Source: Herbaspirillum sp. RV1423 (GTDB lineage: Bacteria; Pseudomonadota; Gammaproteobacteria; Burkholderiales; Burkholderiaceae_D). From it: a stretch of DNA of 64,000 nucleotides. The translations under genes and the position numbers were made by a program. The stretch spans positions 248,001 through 312,000 of the forward strand of contig NZ_CBXX010000002.1 of assembly GCF_000577615.1 (NCBI RefSeq), written 5' to 3'. Below are positions 18,757-28,619 of this stretch, piece after piece. Every line of letters begins with the position of its first letter. Within the stretch, counting starts at the first letter, position 1. Below the pieces are notes generated by a model. It was not told where the DNA came from. It did no database searches and saw only the letters and a program-made list of their open reading frames with translations.

Positions 18757-19157
18757 CCCAACAGAATGGGGTGTCCGTGCGTATCGAACGGAATGAACAT
18801 GCCGGTCGAACCGGTCTTGATCGATTCCACCATCCTGTTCAACGGGGCTTCGGCGTCTTCGGTCCCGGGGGCGCGTCCATTCCGGCCGGAGAGGGCAGCA
18901 ACGAAGACAACACTCCAATTCAAAAGAACCTGCCGCGACTCCTCAATCAACTCGCTGAACGTGCTGAGTTCTTCCGGCGCCTTGTCCAGGCACATCATCG
19001 GCGTCAACGTGCCGCCGATGCCCGCCTCAAAATTCATGCGCTGTTCTGCGGAGCAGTCCTCCGGTAATTCCGCTTTGGTGAACACGAAAAGCAGACGCTG
19101 CGGTTCAGGTTGTTGCCGTGCGGCGTTCAGCAAGTCTTCGAAGCTTGAAATACCCAT
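18753..19157 (-). CDS. conserved small betaproteobacterial protein, function unknown
   Basis: A 134-residue protein starting MGISSFEDLLNAARQQPEPQ. Blocks RLLFVFTKAELP, GGTLTPMMCLDKAPEELSTF, VVFVAALSGR, PLNRMVESIKTG and FIPFDTHGHPILLG suggest a compact alpha/beta fold. I recall relatives in Burkholderiales carrying the odd label 'ribonucleotide reductase subunit alpha', which nothing in this sequence supports. There is no signal peptide. A second, broken copy lies at 16553-16665, on the other side of the thiolase gene and in the same orientation. Confidence 0.7.
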   Translation of the reverse strand: MGISSFEDLLNAARQQPEPQRLLFVFTKAELPEDCSAEQRMNFEAGIGGTLTPMMCLDKAPEELSTFSELIEESRQVLLNWSVVFVAALSGRNGRAPGTEDAEAPLNRMVESIKTGSTGMFIPFDTHGHPILLG

Positions 19158-19273
19158 GTTTTTCTATCCTATAAATATAGAACGCATCTCACGCCTATTT
19201 GTGAAATGAGTTCCAGATTGGCGCCAGGCCGGTAAAAGAGGCCTCCGGCGGGGATGCAGACGGCTCATCATCG

Positions 19274-20071
19274 CTACTGCAGCAGGAACCCGGGGCGTAC
19301 ATCCAGCGTAATGCCGGTCAGTTCCGCGCCGGATGCCAGCAGCGTCAGGTATTGCTGGATCGATTTGTGCCGCACGTGCTCCGATAGATAACGTTCGATG
19401 GCGGATCGCACTGTTTCGTAGGGAAGCGCGGCGCCTGGGATCCGGCGTTCTATCGATACGATATGGAAGCCGTAACGTGAGTTGACGAGCCCCGGCAAGA
19501 GACCGATGCGGGTATTCCCGAAGATGGCTGTCTCGAATTCCGGGACGCTTTCACCGCGGGTCAATTGCCCCAGATTGCCGCCGACCTGGCCGGAGGGGCA
19601 GTTCGACAAAGTCTGGGCCAGCGCCTCGAAGCGGTCGGGATGCCGGATCAGCTCGCGATGGGTTTCTTCCGCACGGGCGCGGACTTTGGTCATGGCGGCT
19701 TTTTCCGTCAGCGCAAACAGGATGTGGCGCGCAAAAACCAGTTCGGGACTGTTGAATTTCTGCATATTCGCTGCATAGTAGCGTCGGCACTCCTCATCGG
19801 ACGGCGCCGGGGTGGCGCATTCCAATTCCAGCAGGCGATCGATGGTGTCGTCGTCCAGTTCCGCGCCTGCGGCCAACAGACTTGTTTCCACGGCCTTTTG
19901 CGTCAGCAGCTCGCGCACCACCAGCGCCAGACGTGCCGCATGGTCGACATCGGCCTCGTTCGGATGGGATGCGGATTCGGCCAGGATCGCATCGGCGTCG
20001 ATTTCGACGCCGTTGACACTGAGCGGGATTGAATCGGATGGCGCGGGAGCGCTGCTCATATCTGGATGCAT
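19274..20071 (-). CDS. parvulin-type peptidyl-prolyl cis-trans isomerase (NifM-like) of the nar operon
   Basis: A 265-residue protein. The parvulin domain is in the C-terminal half (FARHILFAL, GGNLGQLTRGESVPEFETAIF, SRYGFHIVSIERR). The N-terminal half is helical, like SurA/NifM chaperone regions. There is no signal peptide, so a cytoplasmic maturation role for nitrate reductase subunits is likely, as for NifM with nitrogenase iron protein. It starts 15 bases after narI and is the last gene of the narGHJI operon, an arrangement common in betaproteobacteria. Confidence 0.82.
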   Translation of the reverse strand: MHPDMSSAPAPSDSIPLSVNGVEIDADAILAESASHPNEADVDHAARLALVVRELLTQKAVETSLLAAGAELDDDTIDRLLELECATPAPSDEECRRYYAANMQKFNSPELVFARHILFALTEKAAMTKVRARAEETHRELIRHPDRFEALAQTLSNCPSGQVGGNLGQLTRGESVPEFETAIFGNTRIGLLPGLVNSRYGFHIVSIERRIPGAALPYETVRSAIERYLSEHVRHKSIQQYLTLLASGAELTGITLDVRPGFLLQ

Positions 20072-20085
20072 GGGATTGTCTCGCT

Positions 20086-20772
20086 TCAGCGCTTGCGCAC
20101 GATCTGGTGAGGCCTGAACAGGTAGCTGACCGTCGCCACTCCGCTCCAGATATGGACCAGGCGGGTGAATGGCGAGACCAGGAAGATGGTGAAGCCGACG
20201 GCGATATGGACTTTATAGACCAGCGGCACCTGGGCAATCAGGGCGGCGACGCCGGGTTCAAACGTGACGATGCCTTTCACATAGTCGCTTAATATCTCGA
20301 ACATCACGCCGTCCATATGCCCGATCGACAGCGGCACCGTGGCCAATCCGAGAGCAAGTTGCAGCCACAGTATCGCCAGAACCAATATATCGGCGCGCGT
20401 GCTGTTGATGCGAATGCGCGGATCCGACAGCCGGCGATAGAGCAGGATCGATAAGCCGATAATGGCGACGATGCCGGCGCTGCCGCCTCCGGCCATCGCC
20501 ACGAATTGATGTTGGGATGCGTTGAGGAACGGCGACACCATCCAGTGCGGCGCGAGAAATCCGGCGAAATGGCCGGCAATCACGATCAATACGCCGACAT
20601 GGAACAGATTGCTGCCCAGGCGCAACTGACGGCGTCTCAGCAGTTGCGACGAATCGCTCTTCCAGGTGTATTGTTCGCGATCGAAACGGATCAGACTGCC
20701 GATCAGCCAGATCGCAAGGCAGATGTAGGGATAGATGCCAAACAAAAACGTATGAATGAATTGCTGGTTCAT
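20086..20772 (-). CDS. narI: respiratory nitrate reductase 1, gamma subunit (cytochrome b)
   Basis: A 228-residue membrane protein starting MNQQFIHTFLFGIYPY; its ATG overlaps the narJ stop. Five transmembrane helices are visible. Haem-ligating histidines fit His58 and His68 in LFHVGVLIVIAGHF and the pair in YKVHIAVG and RLVHIW near the end. It oxidises quinol at the periplasmic side and passes electrons through haem b to NarH. Its length matches E. coli NarI (about 225). Confidence 0.95.
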   Translation of the reverse strand: MNQQFIHTFLFGIYPYICLAIWLIGSLIRFDREQYTWKSDSSQLLRRRQLRLGSNLFHVGVLIVIAGHFAGFLAPHWMVSPFLNASQHQFVAMAGGGSAGIVAIIGLSILLYRRLSDPRIRINSTRADILVLAILWLQLALGLATVPLSIGHMDGVMFEILSDYVKGIVTFEPGVAALIAQVPLVYKVHIAVGFTIFLVSPFTRLVHIWSGVATVSYLFRPHQIVRKR

Positions 20773-21464
20773 GATGGCCTCTTGTCGTAAAACCGGATAG
20801 GCTGGGGCGTCTCCAGAAGGGGGGCTTGCGCGCCAAGGAAACTCACCGGTTCGTCTTGCCACTCCTGGTCCAGCGCCTGGCCATCGACTTCACGGCTTGG
20901 CGGTATATTGGCAACCGACGCGGCGACTGGCGCCGGGATGGCCAGCGGCGCTTCGCCCGCCAGCGGGAGCAGGGCGGCGACGGCGGCGAAGTAGGGCGTA
21001 TTGCGTGCGGCAAGCTGCGTTGCGATCGCCCGCACGATGTTGGCGACTTCACCCAGCAATCCGGATGCTTTCGCGGGTGTTTCCTGCGCCAGGAATTCCA
21101 GAAAGACCGGCAGATAATCCGGCAACTCGCCGTCGGTGAGAAACAATTCCTTCGCTTCGTACATGGCAAGCAAGTCCACCATGGCCTGCCCGCGTTCACG
21201 CGACTCGCCGTGGACATGTTCGAACAGATAGAGAGAGGTAGTCCGACCGCGATCGAAGGTTTCGACGTACTCCTCTTGCAGATCCATGAGCGATGCGGTC
21301 GACAGTCGATCGACCAAGTCGTTCAGGGCCGAACGCGTGGCCGGCGGAAACGCGCGATGCCGGGCCAGCGCGATGCGGATTTCGGCCAGCCCGTCCAGCA
21401 GCGATTGATCGGGATAGTCGAGCAGCGCGCTCAGCATGCTGAAAATCGGTCGGTTGTCTTCCAT
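20769..21464 (-). CDS. narJ: nitrate reductase molybdenum cofactor assembly chaperone
   Basis: A 231-residue cytoplasmic chaperone that inserts the Mo cofactor and Fe-S cluster into NarG before membrane docking. I start at ATG 21464, two bases after narH ends; ATG 21482 would overlap narH. Family motifs: LLDYPD near the N-terminus, the conserved YVETFDRGRTTSLYLFEHVHGESRERG block, and YLPVFLEFLA. The last 50 residues are a variable tail. It overlaps narI by four bases. Confidence 0.94.
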   Translation of the reverse strand: MEDNRPIFSMLSALLDYPDQSLLDGLAEIRIALARHRAFPPATRSALNDLVDRLSTASLMDLQEEYVETFDRGRTTSLYLFEHVHGESRERGQAMVDLLAMYEAKELFLTDGELPDYLPVFLEFLAQETPAKASGLLGEVANIVRAIATQLAARNTPYFAAVAALLPLAGEAPLAIPAPVAASVANIPPSREVDGQALDQEWQDEPVSFLGAQAPLLETPQPIRFYDKRPS

Positions 21465-21465
21465 G

Positions 21466-23007
21466 TTATTTGTCCACCACATGTATGGGAATCATTTTGA
21501 GCTCCTTGAAGGCGCCTTTGCTGCCGCCGAACAGGCTGGTTTCGGAGGCGCCGTCCGAGCATCCGTTGCCGAACGAGAAACCGCATGATGCGCGCAGGTC
21601 GAAAGCGTCCTCCGCATATTCGCGATGCGCGGTCGGAATCACGAAACGATCCTCATAGTTGGCGATTGCCAGATAGCGATACATTTCGTCGACTTGTGCG
21701 ACGCTGAGGCCGACCTCGGCCAGCACTTCCGGGCTTTCTTTGCGTTCGACATGGCGCTCGCGCATGAAGGCGCGCATTGCCAGCATCCGTTTGAGCGCCA
21801 GGCGCACGGGGACTTCGTCGCCGGCCGTGAGCAGATTGGCGAGGTAGCGCAGCGGAATACGCAGGGAATCGACGTCCGGCAGCAATCCCTTCATCTCAAG
21901 CCGGCCGTCGTTGGCGGCCGAATTGATCGGAGACAGCGGCGGCACGTACCAGACCATCGGCAAGGTCCGGTATTCGGGATGCAGCGGAAAAGCGATTTTC
22001 CATTCGACCGCCATTTTGTATACCGGGGAACGGCGCGCCGCTTCGAGCCAGTTATCCGGCACGCCGTCGCGCGCGGCCTGTGCGCGCACGGCCGGATCGT
22101 TGGGGTCGAGAAAGATGGCAAGCTGGGCTTCGTACAGATCTTTCGGGTCGGCTACCGATGCGGCGGCCTCGATCTGGTCCGCGTCATACAGCAAGACGCC
22201 GAGATAACGGATCCGCCCGACGCAGGTTTCCGAACATACGGTCGGTTGGCCTGCTTCAATGCGCGGATAGCAGAAAATGCATTTCTCGGATTTTCCGCTT
22301 TTCCAGTTGTAATAGATTTTCTTGTAAGGGCATCCCGATACGCACATGCGCCAGCCTCGGCACTTGTCCTGATCGATCAGGACGATGCCGTCTTCCTCGC
22401 GCTTGTAAATCGCGCCGGAAGGACAGGAAGCAACGCAAGCGGGATTGAGGCAATGTTCGCACAGCCGCGGCAGATACATCATGAAGGTGTTTTCAAATTC
22501 ACCGTAGATGTCGGTCTGCACCTGGTCGAAGTTGTAGTCCAGCTTGCGCTTTTCGAATTCGCCGCCGAGGAGTTCTTCCCAGTTCGGCCCCCATTCGATT
22601 TTCTCCATTCTCTCGCCGGTGATCAGGGAACGGGGACGGGCGACCGGCGTGGTCTTGACGTCCGGCGCATTGTGCAAGTTGGCGTAGTCGAAGGTGAACG
22701 GTTCGTAGTAGTCGTCGATCTCCGGCAGGTTCGGATTGCCGAATATCTGTGACAGCACGCGCCATTTGCTGCCGGCGCGAAGCTCGATCTTGCCGTTCGC
22801 GCGGCGCTTCCATCCGCCGTTCCAGCGATCCTGATTTTCCCAATCCTTGGGATAACCGATGCCGGGCTTGGTTTCGACGTTGTTGAACCATGCATATTCC
22901 ATCCCCTCGCGGGAGGTCCAGACATTCTTGCAGGTGACGGAGCAGGTATGGCAGCCGATGCACTTGTCGAGATTCATCACCATGCCGATCTGTGCGCGGA
23001 TTTTCAT
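21466..23007 (-). CDS. narH: respiratory nitrate reductase 1, beta subunit
   Basis: A 513-residue iron-sulfur protein linking NarI haem to NarG. The four cysteine groups are all visible: CIGCHTCSVTCKN near residue 19, CEHCLNPACVASCP, CRGWRMCVSGCP (with the Trp that makes one cluster 3Fe-4S) and CIFCYPRIEAGQPTVCSETC. Its ATG overlaps the narG stop by four bases. It is close to the copy at 63049 but differs in the segment following QKEM/FE, so this is not a recent duplication. Confidence 0.96.
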   Translation of the reverse strand: MKIRAQIGMVMNLDKCIGCHTCSVTCKNVWTSREGMEYAWFNNVETKPGIGYPKDWENQDRWNGGWKRRANGKIELRAGSKWRVLSQIFGNPNLPEIDDYYEPFTFDYANLHNAPDVKTTPVARPRSLITGERMEKIEWGPNWEELLGGEFEKRKLDYNFDQVQTDIYGEFENTFMMYLPRLCEHCLNPACVASCPSGAIYKREEDGIVLIDQDKCRGWRMCVSGCPYKKIYYNWKSGKSEKCIFCYPRIEAGQPTVCSETCVGRIRYLGVLLYDADQIEAAASVADPKDLYEAQLAIFLDPNDPAVRAQAARDGVPDNWLEAARRSPVYKMAVEWKIAFPLHPEYRTLPMVWYVPPLSPINSAANDGRLEMKGLLPDVDSLRIPLRYLANLLTAGDEVPVRLALKRMLAMRAFMRERHVERKESPEVLAEVGLSVAQVDEMYRYLAIANYEDRFVIPTAHREYAEDAFDLRASCGFSFGNGCSDGASETSLFGGSKGAFKELKMIPIHVVDK

Positions 23008-26000
23008 CGTTTTCCTTCCAATTGGTCATCCATCGCAGAAAACGCGGGAACGTTCCCGGCGAAGGTTTGCTGGCGGAGGGTGCCGGACCCGGAGGAGGCC
23101 GCGGCCGGCGTCGACTCATCCTTCCAGTCGACCGTACTCATCTTGCGCACAATCACAAATTCGTCGCGATTCGAGCCGACCGTACCGTAGTAATTGAAGC
23201 CGTAGGAAAGTTGCGCATAACCGCCGATCATGTGCGTCGGTTTCGGTATGATGCGCGTCACCGAATTGTGGATGCCGCGCACGCCGGTGATTTCGGAGCC
23301 AGGGGTGTTGATGATCTTTTCCTGCGCGTGATACATGAATACCGCGCCCGCCGGAATGCGCTGGCTGACAACCGCGCGTGCGGTCAGGGCGCCGTTCAGG
23401 TTGAAGGCTTCGATCCAGTCGTTGTCGACCACGCCGATCTTTCTGGCATCGATTTCGGACAGCCAGACAATCGGCCCGCCGCGCGACAATGTCAGCATCA
23501 GCAGATTATCGGTATAGGTGCTATGGATCCCCCATTTTTGATGGGGCGTCAGGAAGTTCAGCGATATCTCGGGCTGGCTGTTCGAGCGGCTGCCCGTCAT
23601 GCCCACGGTGCTGCGCGTGTCGATCGGCGGTTTGTAGACGCATAGCGACTCGCCGAAATCGCGCATCCATGCGTGATCCTGATAAAGCTGTTGACGTCCG
23701 GACAGCGTGCGCCATGGAATCAGCTCGTGCACATTGGTATAGCCCGCGCTATAGGAGACATGTTCCGATTCGATCCCGCTCCAGGTCGGGGAGGAGATGA
23801 TCTTGCGCGGCTGGGCCTGGATATCCCGAAAGCGGATTTTCTCGTCCTCCCGCGCACGTGCGAGATGGGTGTGATCGATGCCGGTAAGCGCGGACAATGC
23901 TTGCCAGGCCTTGACCGCGACGGCGCCGTTGGTTTCCGGCGCGAGCGACAGAATCACCTCGGTCGCATCAATTGCCGACAGGATTTGCGGCCGTCCGTGC
24001 GAGACGCCTTCGTCCGCGACCGGATAATTCAAGGCCCGAAGCTGTTCGATCTCGTCACCGGTTTTCCAGGCGATGCCTTTGCCGCCATTGCCCAGCGAGT
24101 CGAGCAGCGGCCCGACCGATGTGAATTTGCGATAAGTATTCGGATAATCCCGCTCGACGACGGTGACGTTGCCCATCGTCTTGCCCGGGATCGGATCGCA
24201 TTCATGGCGGCCCCAGTCGGCAATGCCGTCGGTCTGGGCGATTTCTCCGGGACTGTCATGCTGCAGCGGCGTCAGCACGACATCGTGTTCCACGCCCAGA
24301 TGACCTGCGGTCAGTTCGGAAAACTTTTTGGCGATGCCCTTGTAGATTTCCCAGTCGCTCTTGGACTGCCATGCCGGATCGACCGCCGCCGAGAGCGGAT
24401 GGATGAACGGGTGCATGTCGGACGTATTCATATCGTCCTTCTCGTACCAGGTTGCCGTCGGCAGGACGATGTCGGAATACAGGCAAGTGGTCGACATCCT
24501 GAAGTCCAGCGTGACGACCAGGTCGAGCTTGCCTTGCGGAGCCTCATCGTGCCATTTCACTTCCCTGGGCAACTCTCCTGCGGTTGCGCCGAGGTCTTTT
24601 CCCTGCACGCCATGTTCGGTGCCGAGCAAATGTTTCAGGAAATACTCGTGCCCTTTGCCTGACGATCCGAGCAGGTTCGAGCGCCAGATAAACAGGTTTC
24701 GCGGAAAGTTCTCCGGCGCATCGGGGTCGACGCAAGACATTTCAAGCGAGCCGTCCTTGAGTCCCGTTGCAACATGCGCGGCGACATCCGCACCGGCTGC
24801 CGCGCGGCCGATCTCAAGCGGATTGGTCTTGAATTGCGGAGCAGAGGGCAGCCACCCCATGCGCTCCGCCTGGACGTTATAGTCTATCGGGCTGTTGGCG
24901 AATCCCTTGCCATCCGTCAGCGGCGACAACAGCTCGGTGATTTTCACAGTCTCATAGCGCCATTGGTCGGCATGCGCATAGAAGAACGAGGTTCCGTTCA
25001 TGAAGCGCGGCGGGCGGTGCCAATCGGTGGCGAACGCAAGCGGCAGCCAGCCGGTTTGCGGCCGCAGCTTTTCCTGGCCGACATAATGCGCCCAACCGCC
25101 GCCCGATTTGCCGACGCAACCGCACATGACAAGCAGATTGATGATGGAACGATAGCTCATGTCCATGTTGAACCAATGGTTCAGGCCGGCTCCCAGGATC
25201 ACCATCGATTTGCCCTCGGTCTTGTGGGCGTTGTCGGCGAACTCGCGGGCGACGGCGATGACATCCTGCCGCTTGACGCCGGTGATTTTTTCCTGCCAGG
25301 CGGGGGTGTAGGGCACGTCGTCATCGAAACTGGCCGCGACATTGTCGCCGCCGAGTCCCTGATCCACGCCGTAGTTGGCGATGAACAGGTCATACACCGT
25401 CGCGACCAGCACATCGCCGTTGCGAGTCGCGATGCTGCGCACGCCGATCCGGCGCGGCAACACGCCGGCATGACCGGTGTGGGTGAAATGGGTATGTTCG
25501 ACATTGCCGAAATAGGGGAAGGCGACGTCGACCACCTCATCGTGGTTCGCCACAAAGGACATGACCGGCCGGATCGGCCTGCCCTGGATATCTTCTTCTT
25601 TCAGATTCCACTTGCCGGCATCGATACCTTCCTTTTGCCCCCAGCGAAAGCCGATCGATCCGACCGGCGTCACCAGTTTTCCGCTCAATTCGTCGAGCGC
25701 GACCGTTTTCCAGGCGGCATTGTTGCCCTGGCCGAGCGCATCGTCGAACTCGTCCGAGCGGAGCAGGCGCTCCGGCACGTAACGGCCGTCCTGTTTGACG
25801 ATGCGGACAAGCAGCGGCATGTCGGTATAACGCCGGCAATAGTCGGCGAAGTAAGCGCTTTTGCCGGCGACGTGAAATTCCTTGAGCACGACATGGCCCA
25901 TGGCCAGACCGAGCGCCGCATCGGTTCCCTGTTTGGGGTGAAGCCAGATATCGCCGAATTTGGCGCCCTCGGCATAATCCGGAAAAATCGAAACGACCTT

Positions 26001-26825
26001 GGCGCCGCGATATCGCACCTCGGTCATGAAGTGCGCATCGGGAGTACGCGTTTGCGGCACGTTGGATCCCCACATCATGATGAAGGTGGAGTTGTACCAA
26101 TCGGCCGATTCGGGAACGTCGGTTTGCTCGCCCCAGGTTTGCGGCGAGGCGGGCGGCAAATCGCAGTACCAATCATAAAAACTGAGATTGACGCCGCCGA
26201 TCAGCGACAGGTAACGGCTGCCTGCGGCATAGGAAACCATCGACATCGCGGGTATCGGCGAGAAGCCGGCCACGCGGTCCGGGCCGTGCCGCTTGATGGT
26301 GTGGATGTTCGCGGCGGCGATGATTTCGTTGACTTCATCCCAGTTCGAACGGATAAAGCCGCCCAGGCCGCGGCGCTTTGTATAGGATGCACGGGCCTGC
26401 GGGTCGTCGACGATCGCGCTCCATGCTTCGACAGGGGGGAGCGTCAGACGCTGCTCGCGCCACTGCTTGAGCAGGGCGCTGCGAATTAATGGATACTTGA
26501 GGCGGTTGGCGCTGTACAGGTACCACGAATATGATGCACCGCGCGAACAGCCGCGGGGTTCGTGATTGGGCATGTCGGGACGGGTGCGCGGATAATCGGT
26601 TTGCTGGGTTTCCCAGGTGACGATGCCGCTCTTGACATAGATTTTCCAGGAACAGGAGCCGGTGCAGTTGACCCCGTGGGTGGAGCGGACAATTTTGTCA
26701 TGCTGCCATCTTTTCCGGTAGGCATCTTCCCATCCGCGGTCTTCTTGGGTGGTGGCCCCATGACCGGCTGCGAACGTGGGGCGCTTTGTCGAAAAATATT
26801 TCAGGCGATCTACAAAGTGGCTCAT
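23004..26825 (-). CDS. narG: respiratory nitrate reductase 1, alpha subunit (molybdopterin)
   Basis: A 1273-residue catalytic subunit that reduces nitrate to nitrite on the cytoplasmic face. The N-terminal His/Cys cluster motif HGVNCTGSCSWKIYVK, the YPRTRPDMPNHEPRGC block and the molybdopterin region ADWYNSTFIMMWGSNVPQTRTPDAHF are present. No twin-arginine signal is seen, as expected for membrane-bound Nar. It is first in the operon narGHJI-ppi. An FNR box lies about 80 bases upstream (26904-26917). It has clear orthology to the second narG at 59288 but many substitutions. Confidence 0.96.
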   Translation of the reverse strand: MSHFVDRLKYFSTKRPTFAAGHGATTQEDRGWEDAYRKRWQHDKIVRSTHGVNCTGSCSWKIYVKSGIVTWETQQTDYPRTRPDMPNHEPRGCSRGASYSWYLYSANRLKYPLIRSALLKQWREQRLTLPPVEAWSAIVDDPQARASYTKRRGLGGFIRSNWDEVNEIIAAANIHTIKRHGPDRVAGFSPIPAMSMVSYAAGSRYLSLIGGVNLSFYDWYCDLPPASPQTWGEQTDVPESADWYNSTFIMMWGSNVPQTRTPDAHFMTEVRYRGAKVVSIFPDYAEGAKFGDIWLHPKQGTDAALGLAMGHVVLKEFHVAGKSAYFADYCRRYTDMPLLVRIVKQDGRYVPERLLRSDEFDDALGQGNNAAWKTVALDELSGKLVTPVGSIGFRWGQKEGIDAGKWNLKEEDIQGRPIRPVMSFVANHDEVVDVAFPYFGNVEHTHFTHTGHAGVLPRRIGVRSIATRNGDVLVATVYDLFIANYGVDQGLGGDNVAASFDDDVPYTPAWQEKITGVKRQDVIAVAREFADNAHKTEGKSMVILGAGLNHWFNMDMSYRSIINLLVMCGCVGKSGGGWAHYVGQEKLRPQTGWLPLAFATDWHRPPRFMNGTSFFYAHADQWRYETVKITELLSPLTDGKGFANSPIDYNVQAERMGWLPSAPQFKTNPLEIGRAAAGADVAAHVATGLKDGSLEMSCVDPDAPENFPRNLFIWRSNLLGSSGKGHEYFLKHLLGTEHGVQGKDLGATAGELPREVKWHDEAPQGKLDLVVTLDFRMSTTCLYSDIVLPTATWYEKDDMNTSDMHPFIHPLSAAVDPAWQSKSDWEIYKGIAKKFSELTAGHLGVEHDVVLTPLQHDSPGEIAQTDGIADWGRHECDPIPGKTMGNVTVVERDYPNTYRKFTSVGPLLDSLGNGGKGIAWKTGDEIEQLRALNYPVADEGVSHGRPQILSAIDATEVILSLAPETNGAVAVKAWQALSALTGIDHTHLARAREDEKIRFRDIQAQPRKIISSPTWSGIESEHVSYSAGYTNVHELIPWRTLSGRQQLYQDHAWMRDFGESLCVYKPPIDTRSTVGMTGSRSNSQPEISLNFLTPHQKWGIHSTYTDNLLMLTLSRGGPIVWLSEIDARKIGVVDNDWIEAFNLNGALTARAVVSQRIPAGAVFMYHAQEKIINTPGSEITGVRGIHNSVTRIIPKPTHMIGGYAQLSYGFNYYGTVGSNRDEFVIVRKMSTVDWKDESTPAAASSGSGTLRQQTFAGNVPAFSAMDDQLEGKR

Positions 26826-26903
26826 CGGGGCTGGCTCCTGTCATTTGAGGTCCCGACTCTACGCGCTTTAAAAACCGACTCTCCGTAAGTTCCTGAGGTT
26901 CTC

Positions 26904-26917
26904 TTGATCTATCTCAA
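26904..26917. promoter_or_regulatory. FNR-type site between narG (minus) and cupin gene (plus)
   Basis: TTGAT-CTAT-CTCAA matches nine of ten half-site positions. It lies 79 bases from the narG start and 104 from the cupin start, so it can serve either divergent gene. A TATATT at 26944-26949 could be the -10 of the cupin promoter. Confidence 0.7.
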
Positions 26918-27020
26918 AGATGCGAGCAATTTCATTTCAGGGGTATATTCTGAAGAAGTGAGCCGAGCCATACCGGTTCGACGTATCTGTTGACCCAATC
27001 CATCAATGAAGGAGACACAA

Positions 27021-27362
27021 ATGGCAATGCCGCATCTTTCATCCGGCGAGATCGCAAGTGTGCTGCCGCTTGGCGACGCGCTTCACGGCACGCCGATCAA
27101 AGCAATATTCAAGGACCAGCATCTTGAAGTGATCCGCATCGTTCTTGCCGCCGGCAAGCGTATGCCGACGCACGCGGTGGCAGGTCCGATCACGGTGCAA
27201 TGCATTGAAGGGGAAGTGGATCTCGAAGTCGATGGAGCGCACAAGAAGAAAGTCCGTGCCGGCGATCTTCTTTATCTGGCGGGCGGCGTCGGGCATGATT
27301 TGACCGCGATTATGGATTCTTCCCTGCTGGTGACCATTGCACTTCTGGCGCCGCAACGCTGA
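27021..27362 (+). CDS. small cupin-domain protein
   Basis: A 113-residue single-domain cupin; I choose ATG 27021, with GGAG nine to six bases upstream, over ATG 27006. The beta-barrel pattern is clear: VLAAGKRMPTHAVAGPITVQCIEGEVDLEVDG and RAGDLLYLAGGVGHDL. His residues in PTHAV and GVGHDL could bind metal, though the first motif lacks the classic HxH pair. Small cupins of this type accompany anaerobic nitrogen-oxide genes in betaproteobacteria; here it is divergent from narG and converges on nnrS. The exact role is unknown. Confidence 0.82.
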   Translation: MAMPHLSSGEIASVLPLGDALHGTPIKAIFKDQHLEVIRIVLAAGKRMPTHAVAGPITVQCIEGEVDLEVDGAHKKKVRAGDLLYLAGGVGHDLTAIMDSSLLVTIALLAPQR

Positions 27363-27398
27363 GTGCATGCCGCCGTTGCCTGCGACACGCAGTAGAAC

Positions 27399-28613
27399 TC
27401 AACCTTCCCGGCCATCCAGGCGAGGCCGAAGCAGGTACCTGCCGTAGACGGCAATAAACAATAAGAAAGCGACAGACCAGCATAGGGCGGCAGAGGCGAG
27501 CATGCCGGCTCTTACGTCGTCCCGCATGCCGATTGGCGGTCCCAGAGCAGCAGCGACACGGAGAACGGCGCCGGCTTGTATCGATAGATACATGACCAGC
27601 TCGGACCAGCCGGACGTCAGCATTCGCCCGGTGTGCCCCAATGAAGTACGCGTCATCATGCCGATAATCAATCCAGCCATGGAGCCGACCGTCAGCGCAT
27701 GGAAGGCCGCACTGGCGGGAACGAGCTGGAATGCGGACAACGCGATCAGGATAAAGCCCAGCGGAATCCAGGCATATGACACGTGGAGAATCCACAGCAA
27801 TGGATATGCTGCGGTGCGGTGCGACTGCCATCCGTAAAGTCGCCACAGTTGCGCGGCCGATGCAGCCAGCGCCAGCGACGAAACCAATACTGCCGGCAAA
27901 CCCGATAGGTATGAAATGCTGGCGGCGACGATCAGCGCGAGGCAGATCTTGTCGAGACGTGGACGTACGACAGGAGTGACACCGGGGGCTCCGTTCTTTG
28001 TAAACATGGGAATGACGCGTGCGGCGATGACGGACTCGATAATCACGATAATCAGGATTGCCGCATAGACGGCCGTGACTGGAGAGAATAGGGGCCAGCC
28101 ATTGACGGCTGCGTGGAACATCACATTGGTCAGCGTCAGCAGACCCAGCAAGCCGACCAGGAAATAATTCCGCTTATTTCCCGAACTTCGTAAAATCCGA
28201 TAGATCGGCCACGCGGCAAACGGCAGGAACGCCAGATCGATGACTGCGGCCCACAGCGGCGGTGCAAACAGCATCGCGCCGCGCCCCGCCAGCCATAACA
28301 GCAGCAGCGCCGCAAGATGGCCGCTCCTTGGCGTCCACAAGCCGGTCCAGTTGCGTGCCGCCGTATATAAGAAACCGATCACGATGGCAACGGCAAATCC
28401 GAATACCATCTCATGCATATGCCACAAGAGATTGACATTCTCCAGCCCGGGCGCCCATCCAAGATACTGCGCGATCCACAGCGGAATGCTGACGGCGGCG
28501 AATGTCGCGCCAAACAGGTAGAACGGTCGAAACCCGAGGCGCCACAACGCATGCTCTTCGGGCAATAGCGCACGCAGGGGGGAAATGGCGGGGCGGTCAT
28601 TTTTCGGATGCAT
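27399..28613 (-). CDS. nnrS: NnrS family haem-copper membrane protein
   Basis: A 404-residue protein with about twelve transmembrane helices. Family motifs: LWRLGFRPFYLFGA at the N-terminus, NLLWHMHEMVFGFAVAIVIGFLYTAARNWTG, and MTRTSLGHTGR near the C-terminus with conserved histidines. NnrS proteins relieve nitric-oxide stress during denitrification. I start at ATG 28613 (MHPKND) because the predicted transcription start falls on it; the frame is open to 28670 but that region carries the FNR box. It converges with the cupin gene. Confidence 0.9.
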   Translation of the reverse strand: MHPKNDRPAISPLRALLPEEHALWRLGFRPFYLFGATFAAVSIPLWIAQYLGWAPGLENVNLLWHMHEMVFGFAVAIVIGFLYTAARNWTGLWTPRSGHLAALLLLWLAGRGAMLFAPPLWAAVIDLAFLPFAAWPIYRILRSSGNKRNYFLVGLLGLLTLTNVMFHAAVNGWPLFSPVTAVYAAILIIVIIESVIAARVIPMFTKNGAPGVTPVVRPRLDKICLALIVAASISYLSGLPAVLVSSLALAASAAQLWRLYGWQSHRTAAYPLLWILHVSYAWIPLGFILIALSAFQLVPASAAFHALTVGSMAGLIIGMMTRTSLGHTGRMLTSGWSELVMYLSIQAGAVLRVAAALGPPIGMRDDVRAGMLASAALCWSVAFLLFIAVYGRYLLRPRLDGREG

Positions 28614-28619
28614 TGCCGG

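Noticed and set aside
26939-26945. NarL-type heptamer (AGGGGTA, reverse of TACCCCT)
   Set aside because: A single heptamer occurs often by chance, and no second copy with 7-2-7 spacing is present.
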